64,000 nucleotides of DNA from JAAYXE01 sp964391195 (GTDB lineage: Bacteria; Chloroflexota; Anaerolineae; Anaerolineales; UBA4823). Below are positions 1 to 8,503 of the stretch, in pieces. The stretch covers positions 1 through 64,000 of the forward strand of contig CAYMLG010000007.1 of the NCBI GenBank assembly GCA_964391195.1. The letters run 5' to 3'. A model generated the notes under the pieces. That model ran no database searches. It saw only the letters and a program-made list of their open reading frames with translations, and was not told the DNA's origin. The position numbers and the translations under genes were made by a program. The first letter of the stretch is position 1, and the number at the start of each line of letters is the position of its first letter.

Positions 1-790
1 GCGAAGCTCCCGCCGGCAGCGCAGCTCCCGCCGGCAGCGCCTGGAAGAGCAGCATCAGAAAAGCTGCAGCCCCGGCGAGGATCAGCCGTGGCCGCAGCGC
101 CCTGGCGAAGGGGGAACGCCTGGCCATCAGCGGCAGCAGCGCGAACTCCACCAACCAGAAGATAAGCGCGAATGAGAACAGCTCACGGAACGAGAAGTCC
201 AAAAGGGTCAATCCATCTGGAGACATCGCCGGGATGGATGGCAGCAGGGCGGCGGCCGGGTCGTTGATGAGCAGCGCCGCCAGCGCCAATGCTCCCAACA
301 GCCCGGAAGTTGCCAGGAAAGCGGCAGGCGTCGCCCAGGTGTTCCAGGCGGGGATGGTCGGAAGCATGTACAGGCGGGACATCGAGTACAGGAGTCCCAG
401 GCCTGAGATAGCAGTGAAGGCGGCCAGCAGGTTGATGGCCGGGCGGGCGACCGGCTGCGAGGCCACTCCCCGCTGCCAGCACAGCCAGAACAGCAGCGTT
501 TCACCCAGCGCGAACAGCAGGGTGAACAGCACTTCCCGGCTCAGCCAGGAGGCTCGCAGGTTGCTAACTGCCCGCCAGGCGTTCTCCGGGCTGCCCAGGT
601 GGAAGAGCGAAGCCAGCAGGGCCAGCCCGATGAGGGGCATCAGGCCCGCCAGGAGGTGCAGGCGCAGCCCGAGGGCGTAGCCTTCTCCCGCGTAGTGCCG
701 CCAGGCGAAGGTGAGCAATTCCAAGAAGATGAAGCCGCCAACGGCCGTTTGCGCCAGCAGAGTATAAGCGACCAGAGACTTCTCTTTCAC
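1..790 (-). CDS. dmsC: DmsC-like membrane anchor subunit, 3' end cut by window
   Basis: This is a polytopic inner-membrane protein of the DMSO-reductase anchor family (DmsC/NrfD-like), which would pass quinol electrons to the iron-sulfur subunit. The frame reads from a GTG at 788-790, one base after the TGA of the upstream dmsB-like gene, so the two are translationally coupled. About 263 residues are visible. The early motif FHLGSPENAWRAV followed by SWLSRE is typical of DmsC, and at least six hydrophobic segments can be seen. The C-terminal part lies outside the window. Near the window edge an 18-base in-frame tandem duplication doubles the residues ALPAGA. The family call is strong; the natural substrate of the complex is not determined by this subunit. 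Confidence 0.85.
   Translation of the reverse strand, partial: MKEKSLVAYTLLAQTAVGGFIFLELLTFAWRHYAGEGYALGLRLHLLAGLMPLIGLALLASLFHLGSPENAWRAVSNLRASWLSREVLFTLLFALGETLLFWLCWQRGVASQPVARPAINLLAAFTAISGLGLLYSMSRLYMLPTIPAWNTWATPAAFLATSGLLGALALAALLINDPAAALLPSIPAMSPDGLTLLDFSFRELFSFALIFWLVEFALLPLMARRSPFARALRPRLILAGAAAFLMLLFQALPAGAALPAGAS
5..40. repeat. 18-base perfect tandem duplication inside the dmsC-like gene
   Basis: Positions 5-22 and 23-40 carry the same 18 bases in tandem. The duplication is in frame and repeats six residues (ALPAGA on the coding strand). It looks like a simple slippage event and is not regulatory. Confidence 0.9.
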
Positions 791-791
791 C

Positions 792-1412
792 TCACACCTC
801 CTCCCGGTTGGCCACGCTCCCTGAACTTTGGGCCGCCGGATGCGGGGTCAGCAGCAGCGAAGGGTGGGTGATCAACGGGTCGGGCAAAGGCGCTGCGGCT
901 GGCAGACCTCCGCAAGCGAGCCGGGAGGCATACCGGGCCTCCAGTTCGCGACGGTCGCCGAAGTCGAGGGCGCGCAGCGGGCAGGCGAGGACGCACTCGG
1001 GCGGGCGTCCGGCATCCACCTGATCGACGCAGAAGTTGCACTTGGTCATCCGCCCGGCCCGTTCATCCATCTGCGGAGCGCCATACGGGCAGGCCCAGGC
1101 GCAGTAGCCGCAGCCCATACATTTCTCCGAATCGAGCAGCACGATCCCATCCGAGCGTTGGGTGTAGGCGCGCGCCGGGCATACCTGCAGGCAGAGCGGC
1201 TTCTCGCAGTGGTTGCAGGAGATCGACAGGTTGTAAGCGAAGACGTCAGCCACCCAGGCCGGGCCAGCCTGCCTCCAGCCGCCGCCGGTCACCTCGTAGA
1301 CCCGCCGCCACAACACGCCCTCCGGCAGCCCGTTCTTGTCTTTACAAGCTACCTGGCAGGCCTTACAGCCGGAACAGCTCGATGAATCGAAGTAAAACGC
1401 GTAACGTTTCAT
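792..1412 (-). CDS. dmsB: DmsB-like four-cluster ferredoxin subunit
   Basis: This 206-residue protein is the electron-transfer subunit of a molybdopterin oxidoreductase and carries electrons from the membrane anchor to the catalytic subunit. It has the usual sixteen-Cys arrangement: CSGCKACQVACK near residue 14, CNHCEKPLCLQVCP near 67, CMGCGYCAWACPYG near 99 and CNFCVDQVDAGRPPECVLACP near 126. Length and spacing fit the DmsB family. The ATG lies 10 bases after the stop of the upstream catalytic gene, and its own stop is followed after one base by the GTG of the anchor gene, so the order is A-B-C in one operon. The C-terminal 40 residues are Pro/Ala rich and not family specific. Confidence 0.92.
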   Translation of the reverse strand: MKRYAFYFDSSSCSGCKACQVACKDKNGLPEGVLWRRVYEVTGGGWRQAGPAWVADVFAYNLSISCNHCEKPLCLQVCPARAYTQRSDGIVLLDSEKCMGCGYCAWACPYGAPQMDERAGRMTKCNFCVDQVDAGRPPECVLACPLRALDFGDRRELEARYASRLACGGLPAAAPLPDPLITHPSLLLTPHPAAQSSGSVANREEV

Positions 1413-1422
1413 CGGCTGCGGC

Positions 1423-3729
1423 TCACCCTTCGACTTTCTCGACCTGGACCATCATCGTGTGCTGGGCGGTGCCCTTCGCCAGGGGCGTCCAGCGCTCGGA
1501 GGTGAGGACGTTGACACAACCCCCGCGGTCGACGCCTTCCTCGTCCGGGGTCCACCAGGCGCCCTGGGGGATATCCACCACCCCGGGGAGGATGCGCAGG
1601 GTCACGCGGCAGCGGAGGATGGTCACCCCCCGGTCGTTGTACACCTTCACCCAGTCCCCATCCTTCAACCCGCGGACCTGTGCATCGAGGGGGTTGATGA
1701 ACACTCGCTGGGGGAAGGCCTCCTCCAGCCAGTCGTTGTTGTCGTGCGTGGAGTGCACGCGGTGCAGGGTGTGATGGCCAATGGCTTGAAGCGGGAACTC
1801 CTGTGCTTCCGGGCCGAAGGGGCTTTCCCACTCCTGGATGTATTTTGACACCGGGGGGATCTCGGGGTCGTGTAAATCGTACAGGGCTTTTGAGAACAAT
1901 TCGATCTTCCCTGTGGGAGTGGACAAGGGATGCGCCTCCGGATCCCGGCGGAAGTCCTCAAAGGCGACGGCGGGCTTTTCCACCGGGAGAGCATAGACTC
2001 CCTGATTGGAGGCGGCGAACTCGTCCAACGGTGGGAGGTCGGGGAAGCGGGTCTGGCGGTAGCGGTCCCACACATAGGTGACCCAGCCTTGCTCGTCCCG
2101 TCCCTCGGTGAACGCTTCTCCGACCCCCAGGCGGTCCGCCAGGGCGGCGCAGATGCTGTAGTCGCTGCGGGCCTGGCCCGGCGGATCGACCAGTTTGGGC
2201 ATGTAGAGCACTTCATCGCCGTACTTCCAGCCGTCTTCACAGCCCCAGGTCTCGAATTGGGTGCAGGCAGGCAGGATGATATCGGCGAAGCGCGCCGTGG
2301 GGGTCAGGAATTGGTCCTGGACGATGAGGCACTCCACCAGGCGCTCATCGCGCAGGATCTGCGCCGTGCGGTTTACGTTGGCGTGCTGGTTGATCAGGGC
2401 ATTGGTGGCGACAGCGTAAATCAGCCTGACCGGGTTGTCCAGGCGTTCGACCCCGATCACGCCGTCGGCGGCGGTCAGCTCCGGCCCACGCAGCACCGCT
2501 TCGGTCCATAGGAAGCAGGGGATGCTGGCTCTGACCGGGTTTTCGCCGGTGGGGAAGCTGTTCCATAAGGGACCGCCATCGGGGGCCTGCAGGCCCAGGC
2601 CGCTGGCCCAACCGCCGGAGATGCCCACATTGCCGGTGATGGCTGCCAGGGCGCAGCCGGCGCGCACCACCTGCTCGCCATAGGCCCGGCGCTGCATGCC
2701 GTAACCCTGGTAGAGCACGGCCGGCTTGCAGGTGGCGTACTCGCGGGCCAGGCGGGCGATCGTCTCCCGGGGGACCGCGGTGATCGCTTCCGCCCATTCC
2801 GGCGTTTTGGGGGTCCCATCGACCCAGCCGAAGATATAGTCGCGGTAGCTCTCTGCCCCCTCGGCGCCGGGAGGCATTTGTTCCGCGTCGAAGCCGGAGC
2901 AGTGGCTGCGGATGAAGGCGGCGTCCTCCAGGCGCTCGCTGAGGATGACATAGGCCATAGCGCTCATCAGGGCGGCGTCGGTGCCGGGGCGGATGGGCAC
3001 CCACTCGTCCGCCAGGGCCACGGCGCTGGGGGTCAGCCGCGGGTCGATGCACACCACCCGCGCCCCGCGGCGGCGGGCCAGCTTGACGAAATACTCGCTG
3101 TTGGTGCCGTCCCGCATCTCCGATGGGTTCCAGCCCCACATCAGGATCAGGCGCGAGTTCAGCCAGTCCTGGCGCTGGTTGCCGGTCAGCAGCGTGCCGT
3201 ACACGGTGGGCGTGGCGACGTTGATCGCCCCCCAACTATAGCTGTTCCAGATCCCCAGGCAGCCGCCGAAGACGTTCATCAGGCGGCGCGCCACCTGGGA
3301 GCCGTTCGTCTGGTTGTAGCTGCCGGTGCCGTAGGGAACGAAAAGAGCGCTGTTGCCGTACTTGTCCTTCACCCGCTGCATCTCGGCCGCGACCCGGTCC
3401 AGGGCTTCATCCCAGGAGATGGAGGCGAACTGGCCCGAGCCACGCGGCCCGGTACGGATCAGGGGGACTGTGAGGCGGTCGGGGTGGTACTGGCGGCGCA
3501 GATACGCCCGGCCACGGGGGCAGGCTACCAGCCGGGGGGCGGCCGGCGAGTCGGACTGGCGGTCGTCGGCGCTCAGGCGCACGATCCGCCCGCCGCGCAC
3601 ATGCGCCACCAGCAGGCAGCGCCCGCCGCAGTTGTGCGCCGGGCAGCCGGTACGGATGATGGTTTCAGGCTCCTCAGGCGGGGAGGCGGGAGCCCGTCGC
3701 AGCCGGGAAAACAAGTTATCGAACCTCAT
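1423..3729 (-). CDS. dmsA: DmsA-like molybdopterin oxidoreductase catalytic subunit
   Basis: This 768-residue catalytic subunit belongs to the DMSO-reductase family (Mo-bisPGD plus one [4Fe-4S]). The cluster motif is near the N terminus (CPAHNCGGRC, with a later Cys in VACPRGR). Family motifs follow, including SYSWGAINVA, where the Ser after Tyr aligns with the Mo-ligand Ser of DMSO reductases, and MWGWNPSEMRDG. The C-terminal molydopterin dinucleotide-binding domain begins near residue 620 (GHHTLHRVHSTHDNN). It is the first gene of the A-B-C operon. No twin-arginine signal is visible: the cluster follows only about 28 residues of charged sequence, which suggests cytoplasmic catalysis unless the true start is further upstream. 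The substrate (DMSO, TMAO, another S/N-oxide, or a metalloid) cannot be assigned. Confidence 0.88.
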   Translation of the reverse strand: MRFDNLFSRLRRAPASPPEEPETIIRTGCPAHNCGGRCLLVAHVRGGRIVRLSADDRQSDSPAAPRLVACPRGRAYLRRQYHPDRLTVPLIRTGPRGSGQFASISWDEALDRVAAEMQRVKDKYGNSALFVPYGTGSYNQTNGSQVARRLMNVFGGCLGIWNSYSWGAINVATPTVYGTLLTGNQRQDWLNSRLILMWGWNPSEMRDGTNSEYFVKLARRRGARVVCIDPRLTPSAVALADEWVPIRPGTDAALMSAMAYVILSERLEDAAFIRSHCSGFDAEQMPPGAEGAESYRDYIFGWVDGTPKTPEWAEAITAVPRETIARLAREYATCKPAVLYQGYGMQRRAYGEQVVRAGCALAAITGNVGISGGWASGLGLQAPDGGPLWNSFPTGENPVRASIPCFLWTEAVLRGPELTAADGVIGVERLDNPVRLIYAVATNALINQHANVNRTAQILRDERLVECLIVQDQFLTPTARFADIILPACTQFETWGCEDGWKYGDEVLYMPKLVDPPGQARSDYSICAALADRLGVGEAFTEGRDEQGWVTYVWDRYRQTRFPDLPPLDEFAASNQGVYALPVEKPAVAFEDFRRDPEAHPLSTPTGKIELFSKALYDLHDPEIPPVSKYIQEWESPFGPEAQEFPLQAIGHHTLHRVHSTHDNNDWLEEAFPQRVFINPLDAQVRGLKDGDWVKVYNDRGVTILRCRVTLRILPGVVDIPQGAWWTPDEEGVDRGGCVNVLTSERWTPLAKGTAQHTMMVQVEKVEG

Positions 3730-3780
3730 ATCTGGTCGCTTTTATTTTAACACGCGATCAGCCGCAGTCAGCTTAATGAT

Positions 3781-3834
3781 TATTGGGGTTGCTTGCGCCT
3801 AAGCCGCCAGGCTTAGGCGCAAGCAACCCCAATA
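3781..3834. terminator. Perfect 25-bp hairpin between dmsABC and the carboxylase operon
   Basis: A perfect 25-base inverted repeat (arms 3781-3805 and 3810-3834) encloses a 4-base loop, gcca. Neither strand has a clean U-tract after the stem. It lies between the start of dmsA (minus) and the end of the BCCP gene (minus), so it most likely insulates the two transcription units. It is far longer than an ordinary terminator stem. Confidence 0.6.
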
Positions 3835-3843
3835 CGGTATTGC

Positions 3844-3882
3844 TTTGGGAGTGTGTACGGTAAAGCCGCACACACTCCCAAA
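3844..3882. terminator. Second hairpin, downstream of the BCCP gene
   Basis: Arms 3844-3856 and 3870-3882 are perfectly complementary over 13 bases, with an inner CGG/CCG pairing. The hairpin starts 8 bases past the BCCP stop on the minus strand, and on that strand a T-run precedes the stem instead of following it. The arm begins with gggagtgtg, also found in the hairpin at 8453-8490. A terminator or transcript-stabilising role is likely. Confidence 0.55.
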
Positions 3883-3889
3883 AAATAAT

Positions 3890-4387
3890 TTATTCGATTT
3901 CGACCAGCAGCGTATCCCGCTTCACTTTGTCGCGCGGGGCGACGTGCACGGATTTCACCACCCCGGCGTGGGGGGCGCGGATCTCGTTCGCCATCTTCAT
4001 CGCTTCCAGGATCAGCAGGGGCTGGCCCGCCTCCACCCGCTGGCCTTCCTGCACCATCACCCGGGTGATCTGCCCGGGGATCGGGGCTTTGACCGGGCCG
4101 CTGCCCAGGCGGGGGCGACCGATGGGCATATCCAGCTCGCGCAGCTCAACGCTGTAGGAACCGCGGTGATCGCGGATGCGGCGCTGCTGGCGGTCGAAGT
4201 TGATCTCATAGGGGCGGTCGTCGATGACGATCCACTCCATATCCCCGGTGGAGCCGTCGAGTTCGGGCAGGACCACCCGCACCGGCTCCCCGTCCACCTT
4301 CACCACCATCGTGGGGCTGTGATCCCGCCGGGTCTCGATCTCGATTTCGAAGGTCCGTCCTTCAATGGTGACTGCGAGTTTTTGCAT
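3890..4387 (-). CDS. Biotin carboxyl carrier protein of an acyl-CoA carboxylase
   Basis: This 165-residue protein carries biotin between the carboxylase and the carboxyltransferase. The C-terminal 75 residues form a biotinyl domain with the biotinylation motif EAMKM (Lys near residue 131) and the expected flanking sequence ending in VKRDTLLVEIE. The N-terminal 85 residues resemble the scaffold found before the biotinyl domain in propionyl-CoA and pyruvate carboxylase-type carriers. It is the last gene of the operon, 9 bases after the biotin carboxylase stop. Being a separate small subunit it is AccB-like in layout, although the pairing with a PccB-type carboxyltransferase suggests acyl-CoA substrates. 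Confidence 0.9.
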   Translation of the reverse strand: MQKLAVTIEGRTFEIEIETRRDHSPTMVVKVDGEPVRVVLPELDGSTGDMEWIVIDDRPYEINFDRQQRRIRDHRGSYSVELRELDMPIGRPRLGSGPVKAPIPGQITRVMVQEGQRVEAGQPLLILEAMKMANEIRAPHAGVVKSVHVAPRDKVKRDTLLVEIE

Positions 4388-4396
4388 GGACCACCT

Positions 4397-5896
4397 CTAA
4401 GGCTGCCGGCTTTCCCGGTGCCAGGCCGACATCAACCGGGCGGGCATTACCGGGTGGAAGGTCTGGCTGTGGCGCGCGTACAGGATGGCTGCGGCCACAG
4501 CCAGGTCGCGCAGGCGCTCCTCAGGCAGCGGCTCTCCGTTGAGTGATCGGGAGAACAGGCTGCCAGACAAACGGCCATCCTGGAACTCCGGAGCGCTGAT
4601 GATGCACTGCAGCAACTGCAAATTGGTCTGCGGGCCAAGGATCTGGAACTCCTCCAGCGAACGCTGCAGGCGCTGCAAGCAGGTGCCCCGGTCTGGGGCC
4701 CATACCGCCACCTTGGCGATCAGCGGGTCGTAGTGGGCAGGGATCTCGCAGCCGGTATAGATGTAGGTGTCCACCCGCACCTCGGGGCCGCTCGGCAGCC
4801 GGAACTGCTGTACCGGCTCGGAGTCGGGGATGAACTGCTTCCATGGGTCGCCGGCGTTGATGCGAGCCTGCATCGCCCACCCCTGCAGGTGCACGGCGGA
4901 CTGCGACAGGCTGAGCGGCTGCCCGGCGGCGATGCGGATTTGCTCGTGGACCAGATCGACTCGGGTGACCATCTCCGTCAGCGGGTGTTCGATCTGGATG
5001 CGGGCCTTGAGCTCGGAGAAGTAGAAATTGCCCTCGTCATCCACCACGAACTCGACCGTGCCGACGTTCTCATACTTGAACAGGCGGGCGATCTCCAGCG
5101 CCGTCTCCCACAGCGCCTGGCGCTGATCCGGGGAAAGGCAGGAGGCCGGCGCGCTCTCGATCACTTTCTGGTTGCCATGCAGCACCAAACCCTGGCGCTC
5201 GCCCAGATGGATAATATTCCCCTGGCGGTCGGCGATGATCTGCACCCCCACGCGCCAGGCGTTGGGGATGGCTTTTTCAAGATAGATCCTGGGGTCCCCA
5301 TACAGGGCCTCCGCTTCGGACGAGGAGCGCTGCGCGGCGCTGGCCAACTGCTCCGGGTTCTTGGCCAGGCGCTCGCCGCGACCGCGTCCACCCACGCAGG
5401 ACTTCACCAGCACCGGGTAACCCAGGCGTCCGGCTTCGGCCGTCAGGCCGTCCTCGCGCTCCTCGGGGCCGCAGCAGCAGTCGTCCAGGTTATAGCAGGC
5501 CGAGGAATGTTCCACGGTTTGGAAGCCCGCCTGCCGCACCAGGTCCAGCGCGTCTACCTTGTGGCGGGTGAGCGCCAGCACCTCGGGGGGCGGCCCGATG
5601 AAGGTGATGCCGGCCTGGGCGCAGCGCCGGGCGAACTCGTCCTCTTCGGCGTGGAAACCGTAGCCCGGGTGGATGGCGTCCGCCCCTTTGGCGCGGGCGA
5701 TATCCAGGATCGCCTCGGTATCCATGAAGCCGTCCGGCGACTCGAGCAGCACGCACTCATCCGCCAGGCGGGTGTGGAGCGAATCGGTGTCGGGCGCTTC
5801 GTAGAGGGCCAGGCTGGGAATGCCCAGCTCGCGGCAGGCGCGCAGCACGCGGACTGCGATCTCACCCCGGTTGGCGATTAATATCTTCTTGAACAT
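4397..5896 (-). CDS. Divergent biotin carboxylase subunit
   Basis: This ATP-grasp biotin carboxylase of about 499 residues would carboxylate biotin on the neighbouring carrier protein. The start chosen is the second of two ATGs (MFKKILIANRGEIAVR), because an AGGAGAG sequence is well spaced for it and too close to the ATG at 5902. The N-terminal domain and the Gly-rich loop (GGRGRGER) are present. Several residues normally invariant in the family are changed. The EMNxR active-site signature reads ELKAR, so the catalytic Asn becomes Lys, and the ERDCSxQRRHQK block reads ERQGLVLHGNQK. A Cys-rich insert (CCCGPEE) lies near residue 140. The fold is clear, but the chemistry may be altered or the subunit may have a special partner. 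Confidence 0.8.
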   Translation of the reverse strand: MFKKILIANRGEIAVRVLRACRELGIPSLALYEAPDTDSLHTRLADECVLLESPDGFMDTEAILDIARAKGADAIHPGYGFHAEEDEFARRCAQAGITFIGPPPEVLALTRHKVDALDLVRQAGFQTVEHSSACYNLDDCCCGPEEREDGLTAEAGRLGYPVLVKSCVGGRGRGERLAKNPEQLASAAQRSSSEAEALYGDPRIYLEKAIPNAWRVGVQIIADRQGNIIHLGERQGLVLHGNQKVIESAPASCLSPDQRQALWETALEIARLFKYENVGTVEFVVDDEGNFYFSELKARIQIEHPLTEMVTRVDLVHEQIRIAAGQPLSLSQSAVHLQGWAMQARINAGDPWKQFIPDSEPVQQFRLPSGPEVRVDTYIYTGCEIPAHYDPLIAKVAVWAPDRGTCLQRLQRSLEEFQILGPQTNLQLLQCIISAPEFQDGRLSGSLFSRSLNGEPLPEERLRDLAVAAAILYARHSQTFHPVMPARLMSAWHRESRQP

Positions 5897-5925
5897 AGGC
5901 ATCTCTCCTGGTTCGCTCCCCGCGC

Positions 5926-7473
5926 TCACATGGGGGAAATGCCGTGTTTTTTTGGCACGTGCCGCTCGCGCTTGGAGAGGGTCAGCTCCAGGGCCTTGAT
6001 CAGCACCCGGCGGGTCTCCGCCGGCTCGATGACATCGTCGATCAGACCGCGGGCTGCGGTCACGTAGGGGTTGTTGAACCGCGCCTGGTAATCCGCCACC
6101 AACTGCTGGCGGCGCTCGTCCGGGTTTTCGGCGCCCTTCAATTCGTTGCGGAACAGGATATTGACCGCGCCCTCCGCGCCCATTACGGCGATCTCGGCGT
6201 TGGGCCAGGCGAAGAGTAGGTCGCCGCGCAGGCCTTTGCTGCTCATGGTACAGTAGGCGCCGCCGTAGCTTTTCCGCAGGATCACCATCAACTTGGGCAC
6301 GGTGGCCTCGCTGTATGCGTAAATCATGCGGGCGCCGTTGCGGATGATCCCGCCGTACTCCTGGTCTTTGCCGGGCAGGAAGCCGGGGATATCCTGGAGG
6401 GTGATGATCGGGATATTGTAGGCGTCGCACACGCGGATGAAGTGGGCGGCCTTGACCGAGGCATTGATGTCGATGCAGCCGGCCAGGTACATGGGCTGGT
6501 TGGCGACCAGGCCAACCACCCAACCGTTGAGCCGGGCGAATCCCACCACCAGGTTTTCCGCCCACAGGGCGTGGACTTCCATGAAACGCCCTTCGTCCAC
6601 GATGCTCTGGATGACCTGGTGGACGTCGTAAGGCCGGTTGGGGTCGGTCGGGACCAGGGTCTCCAATTCGGGGCACAGGCGATCGGGAGAATCGACCGGG
6701 GGCACATAGGGCGGGTCTTCGCGGCTGTTGGATGGCAGGTAGGTAAGCAGGCGGCGCACCGCTGCCAGGCATTCGCGGTCATCCTGGGTCAGGAAATGGC
6801 AAACGCCGCTCTCCTGGGCGTGGACCAGGCCGCCGCCCAATTCTTCCTGGCTGACCTCTTCGCCCATCACCGCCCGGACCACATCCGGGCCGGTGATGAA
6901 CATATAACTGTTCTGAGTCATGAAGACGAAATCGGTCAGGGCGGGGGAATATACGGCCCCGCCCGCGCAGGGCCCCATGATAAGCGAAATCTGGGGGATG
7001 ACACCGGAGGCCTCACAGTTGGCGTCGAAAATGCGGGCGTACCCGGCCAGGCTGTCCACCCCTTCCTGGATCCGGGCCCCGCCCGAGTCGTTCATGGCGA
7101 TGAAGGGGAAGCCGTATTTCAAGGCCATCTGCATGGCCTTGACGATTTTGTTGGCGTGCATCTCCCCCAGAGATCCGCCCATCACGCTCATATCCTGGGC
7201 GGCTGCGACCACGTGTCGCCCGTTGACCAGCCCGTAGCCGGTGATGACGCCATCACCATAGCGGGAGCACTTGCCGCCCAAATAGGTCTCGTAGCGAGGC
7301 ATCACCAGGGTGTCGATCTCGGTGAAGGTTCCGGGATCAAAGAGCAAATCCAGGCGTTCCTGGGCCGTCAGCCGGCCTTTGCTGTGTTGGGTTTCGATTT
7401 CTTTGGGGGTATTCTTGGCTGCCTGTTTTCGTTCGTGCAGCTTTTCGAGATACCATTCCATGTCGTAGGTCAT
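5926..7473 (-). CDS. Acyl-CoA carboxylase carboxyltransferase subunit (PccB-like)
   Basis: This 515-residue carboxyltransferase of the crotonase-fold PccB/MmdA family transfers CO2 from biotin to an acyl-CoA. The N-terminal oxyanion motif is GGARIQEGVDSLAGYARIF near residue 130, followed by GPCAGGAVYSPALTDF. The C-terminal half carries the second domain (DIPGFLPG; SSKGLRGD). Length fits propionyl- or acetyl-CoA carboxylase beta subunits of the acyl-CoA carboxylase type. It is the first gene of the three-gene carboxylase operon. Its position beside a polyketide-type lipid synthase suggests it makes malonyl-CoA or methylmalonyl-CoA for it. The malonyl-type AT of that synthase favours malonyl-CoA, but substrate choice cannot be read safely here. 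Confidence 0.9.
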   Translation of the reverse strand: MTYDMEWYLEKLHERKQAAKNTPKEIETQHSKGRLTAQERLDLLFDPGTFTEIDTLVMPRYETYLGGKCSRYGDGVITGYGLVNGRHVVAAAQDMSVMGGSLGEMHANKIVKAMQMALKYGFPFIAMNDSGGARIQEGVDSLAGYARIFDANCEASGVIPQISLIMGPCAGGAVYSPALTDFVFMTQNSYMFITGPDVVRAVMGEEVSQEELGGGLVHAQESGVCHFLTQDDRECLAAVRRLLTYLPSNSREDPPYVPPVDSPDRLCPELETLVPTDPNRPYDVHQVIQSIVDEGRFMEVHALWAENLVVGFARLNGWVVGLVANQPMYLAGCIDINASVKAAHFIRVCDAYNIPIITLQDIPGFLPGKDQEYGGIIRNGARMIYAYSEATVPKLMVILRKSYGGAYCTMSSKGLRGDLLFAWPNAEIAVMGAEGAVNILFRNELKGAENPDERRQQLVADYQARFNNPYVTAARGLIDDVIEPAETRRVLIKALELTLSKRERHVPKKHGISPM

Positions 7474-7673
7474 AAGCTCTCCTTACCGGAGTATTCTTAT
7501 CAGGGTTTACCTTTCAAAAGCTATCCAGTTTACGGTCCGGACGATACTCCTCGGTGCTACCAGAGCGCGAGGAGATGGGCGATGGAACCGCTCGCCCTCC
7601 GGCCCCACTCTGGAAATCGAATGCCCTGAGCCATTAGACATAACCCCATCGCGGCAGAAAGGAGGCGCACTGA

Positions 7674-8447
7674 TCAGGCCATCCTGGCCGGGGTTTCGTC
7701 TGGCCCCCGGTGGGGAGGCCCGGCCAGGGTGAGCACATAGTCGTCCTGGATGCGCCACCAACCGCCGAGAGGCGGCGGTCCAACTGTAGGCCGGCGATAG
7801 AGCCTGCGCACGTCCCATTCGATCGAGAAAGGGGTCCAGGCATCGGGCGGGTCCAGAACGGGTTCGATCAGGCAAGTCACACTGCGGGTGTCGACGACCA
7901 ACCCCAGGTGCAGGGCCTTCAGGCTGGCCTCTTTTGCGCTCCAGGTGGCGGTGACGAGGATATCGCGGGCCGGCCGGGAGGCGAACAGGGCGTTCTCGGT
8001 TTCGGTGAAAAAATCCTGGATGAAGAGGTCAGAACGCGGTTCAACCTTTTCGATATCCGCGCCCAGCAAGCCGCAGGTCATCTGCCCGCCGGAGACCAGG
8101 CCGAACGCGGCGCAGAATGCCCGGTCGCCCGAATGGCTGATGGACAGCGAGATCGGCAGCTCCCCCAAGCGGTTCTCCCATGTGGCGTAGGGAGCCCCAT
8201 CCGGACCGGGGAGGACGGTGAGGTCCTCCAGCGGGACAAATTCCCCCATATCCTGGCGGACGATGGCCTGAAGCAGCCGCTTCGATGTCCAGCGGCCTAA
8301 GAGCCAGTCCTGCCTGCGCTTGGGGACCTGCAGGCCGAGAAACCGGGCCGTCTCAGCCGGGCTCAACAGGCCTGGAGGCGGGTCGCCGGAGAAGGCCTCC
8401 GGCAGATCGGATAAGGTTTGGGTCAGCCAGCGTATCATACGCCTCAC
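7674..8447 (-). CDS. 4'-phosphopantetheinyl transferase, Sfp type
   Basis: This protein of about 257 residues attaches the phosphopantetheine arm of CoA to carrier domains. Both Sfp signatures are present: LGADIEKVEPR near residue 130 (Mg-binding Asp and Glu) and WSAKEASLKAL near 168. The first codon used is GTG at 8447; an ATG three codons in (8438) is an equally good start. The gene lies directly downstream of the giant synthase on the same strand, behind a 14-bp hairpin, so it is the obvious modifying enzyme for the four carrier domains. Those domains have Thr in place of the usual acceptor Ser, so the transferase may have unusual acceptor preference. Confidence 0.9.
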   Translation of the reverse strand: MRRMIRWLTQTLSDLPEAFSGDPPPGLLSPAETARFLGLQVPKRRQDWLLGRWTSKRLLQAIVRQDMGEFVPLEDLTVLPGPDGAPYATWENRLGELPISLSISHSGDRAFCAAFGLVSGGQMTCGLLGADIEKVEPRSDLFIQDFFTETENALFASRPARDILVTATWSAKEASLKALHLGLVVDTRSVTCLIEPVLDPPDAWTPFSIEWDVRRLYRRPTVGPPPLGGWWRIQDDYVLTLAGPPHRGPDETPARMA

Positions 8448-8452
8448 GATTC

Positions 8453-8490
8453 GGGAGTGTGCGAGTTCGCGCAGGGACTCGCATACTCCC
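8453..8490. terminator. Hairpin between the lipid synthase and the PPTase gene
   Basis: Arms 8453-8466 and 8477-8490 are 14 bases long and pair with one G-T wobble. The hairpin lies in the 56-base gap between the synthase stop and the transferase start on the minus strand. No T-tract follows, so it may be a leaky terminator or a processing or stability element that sets the ratio of the giant synthase to its modifying enzyme. Confidence 0.5.
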
Positions 8491-8503
8491 CGGCAATTGT
8501 GGT

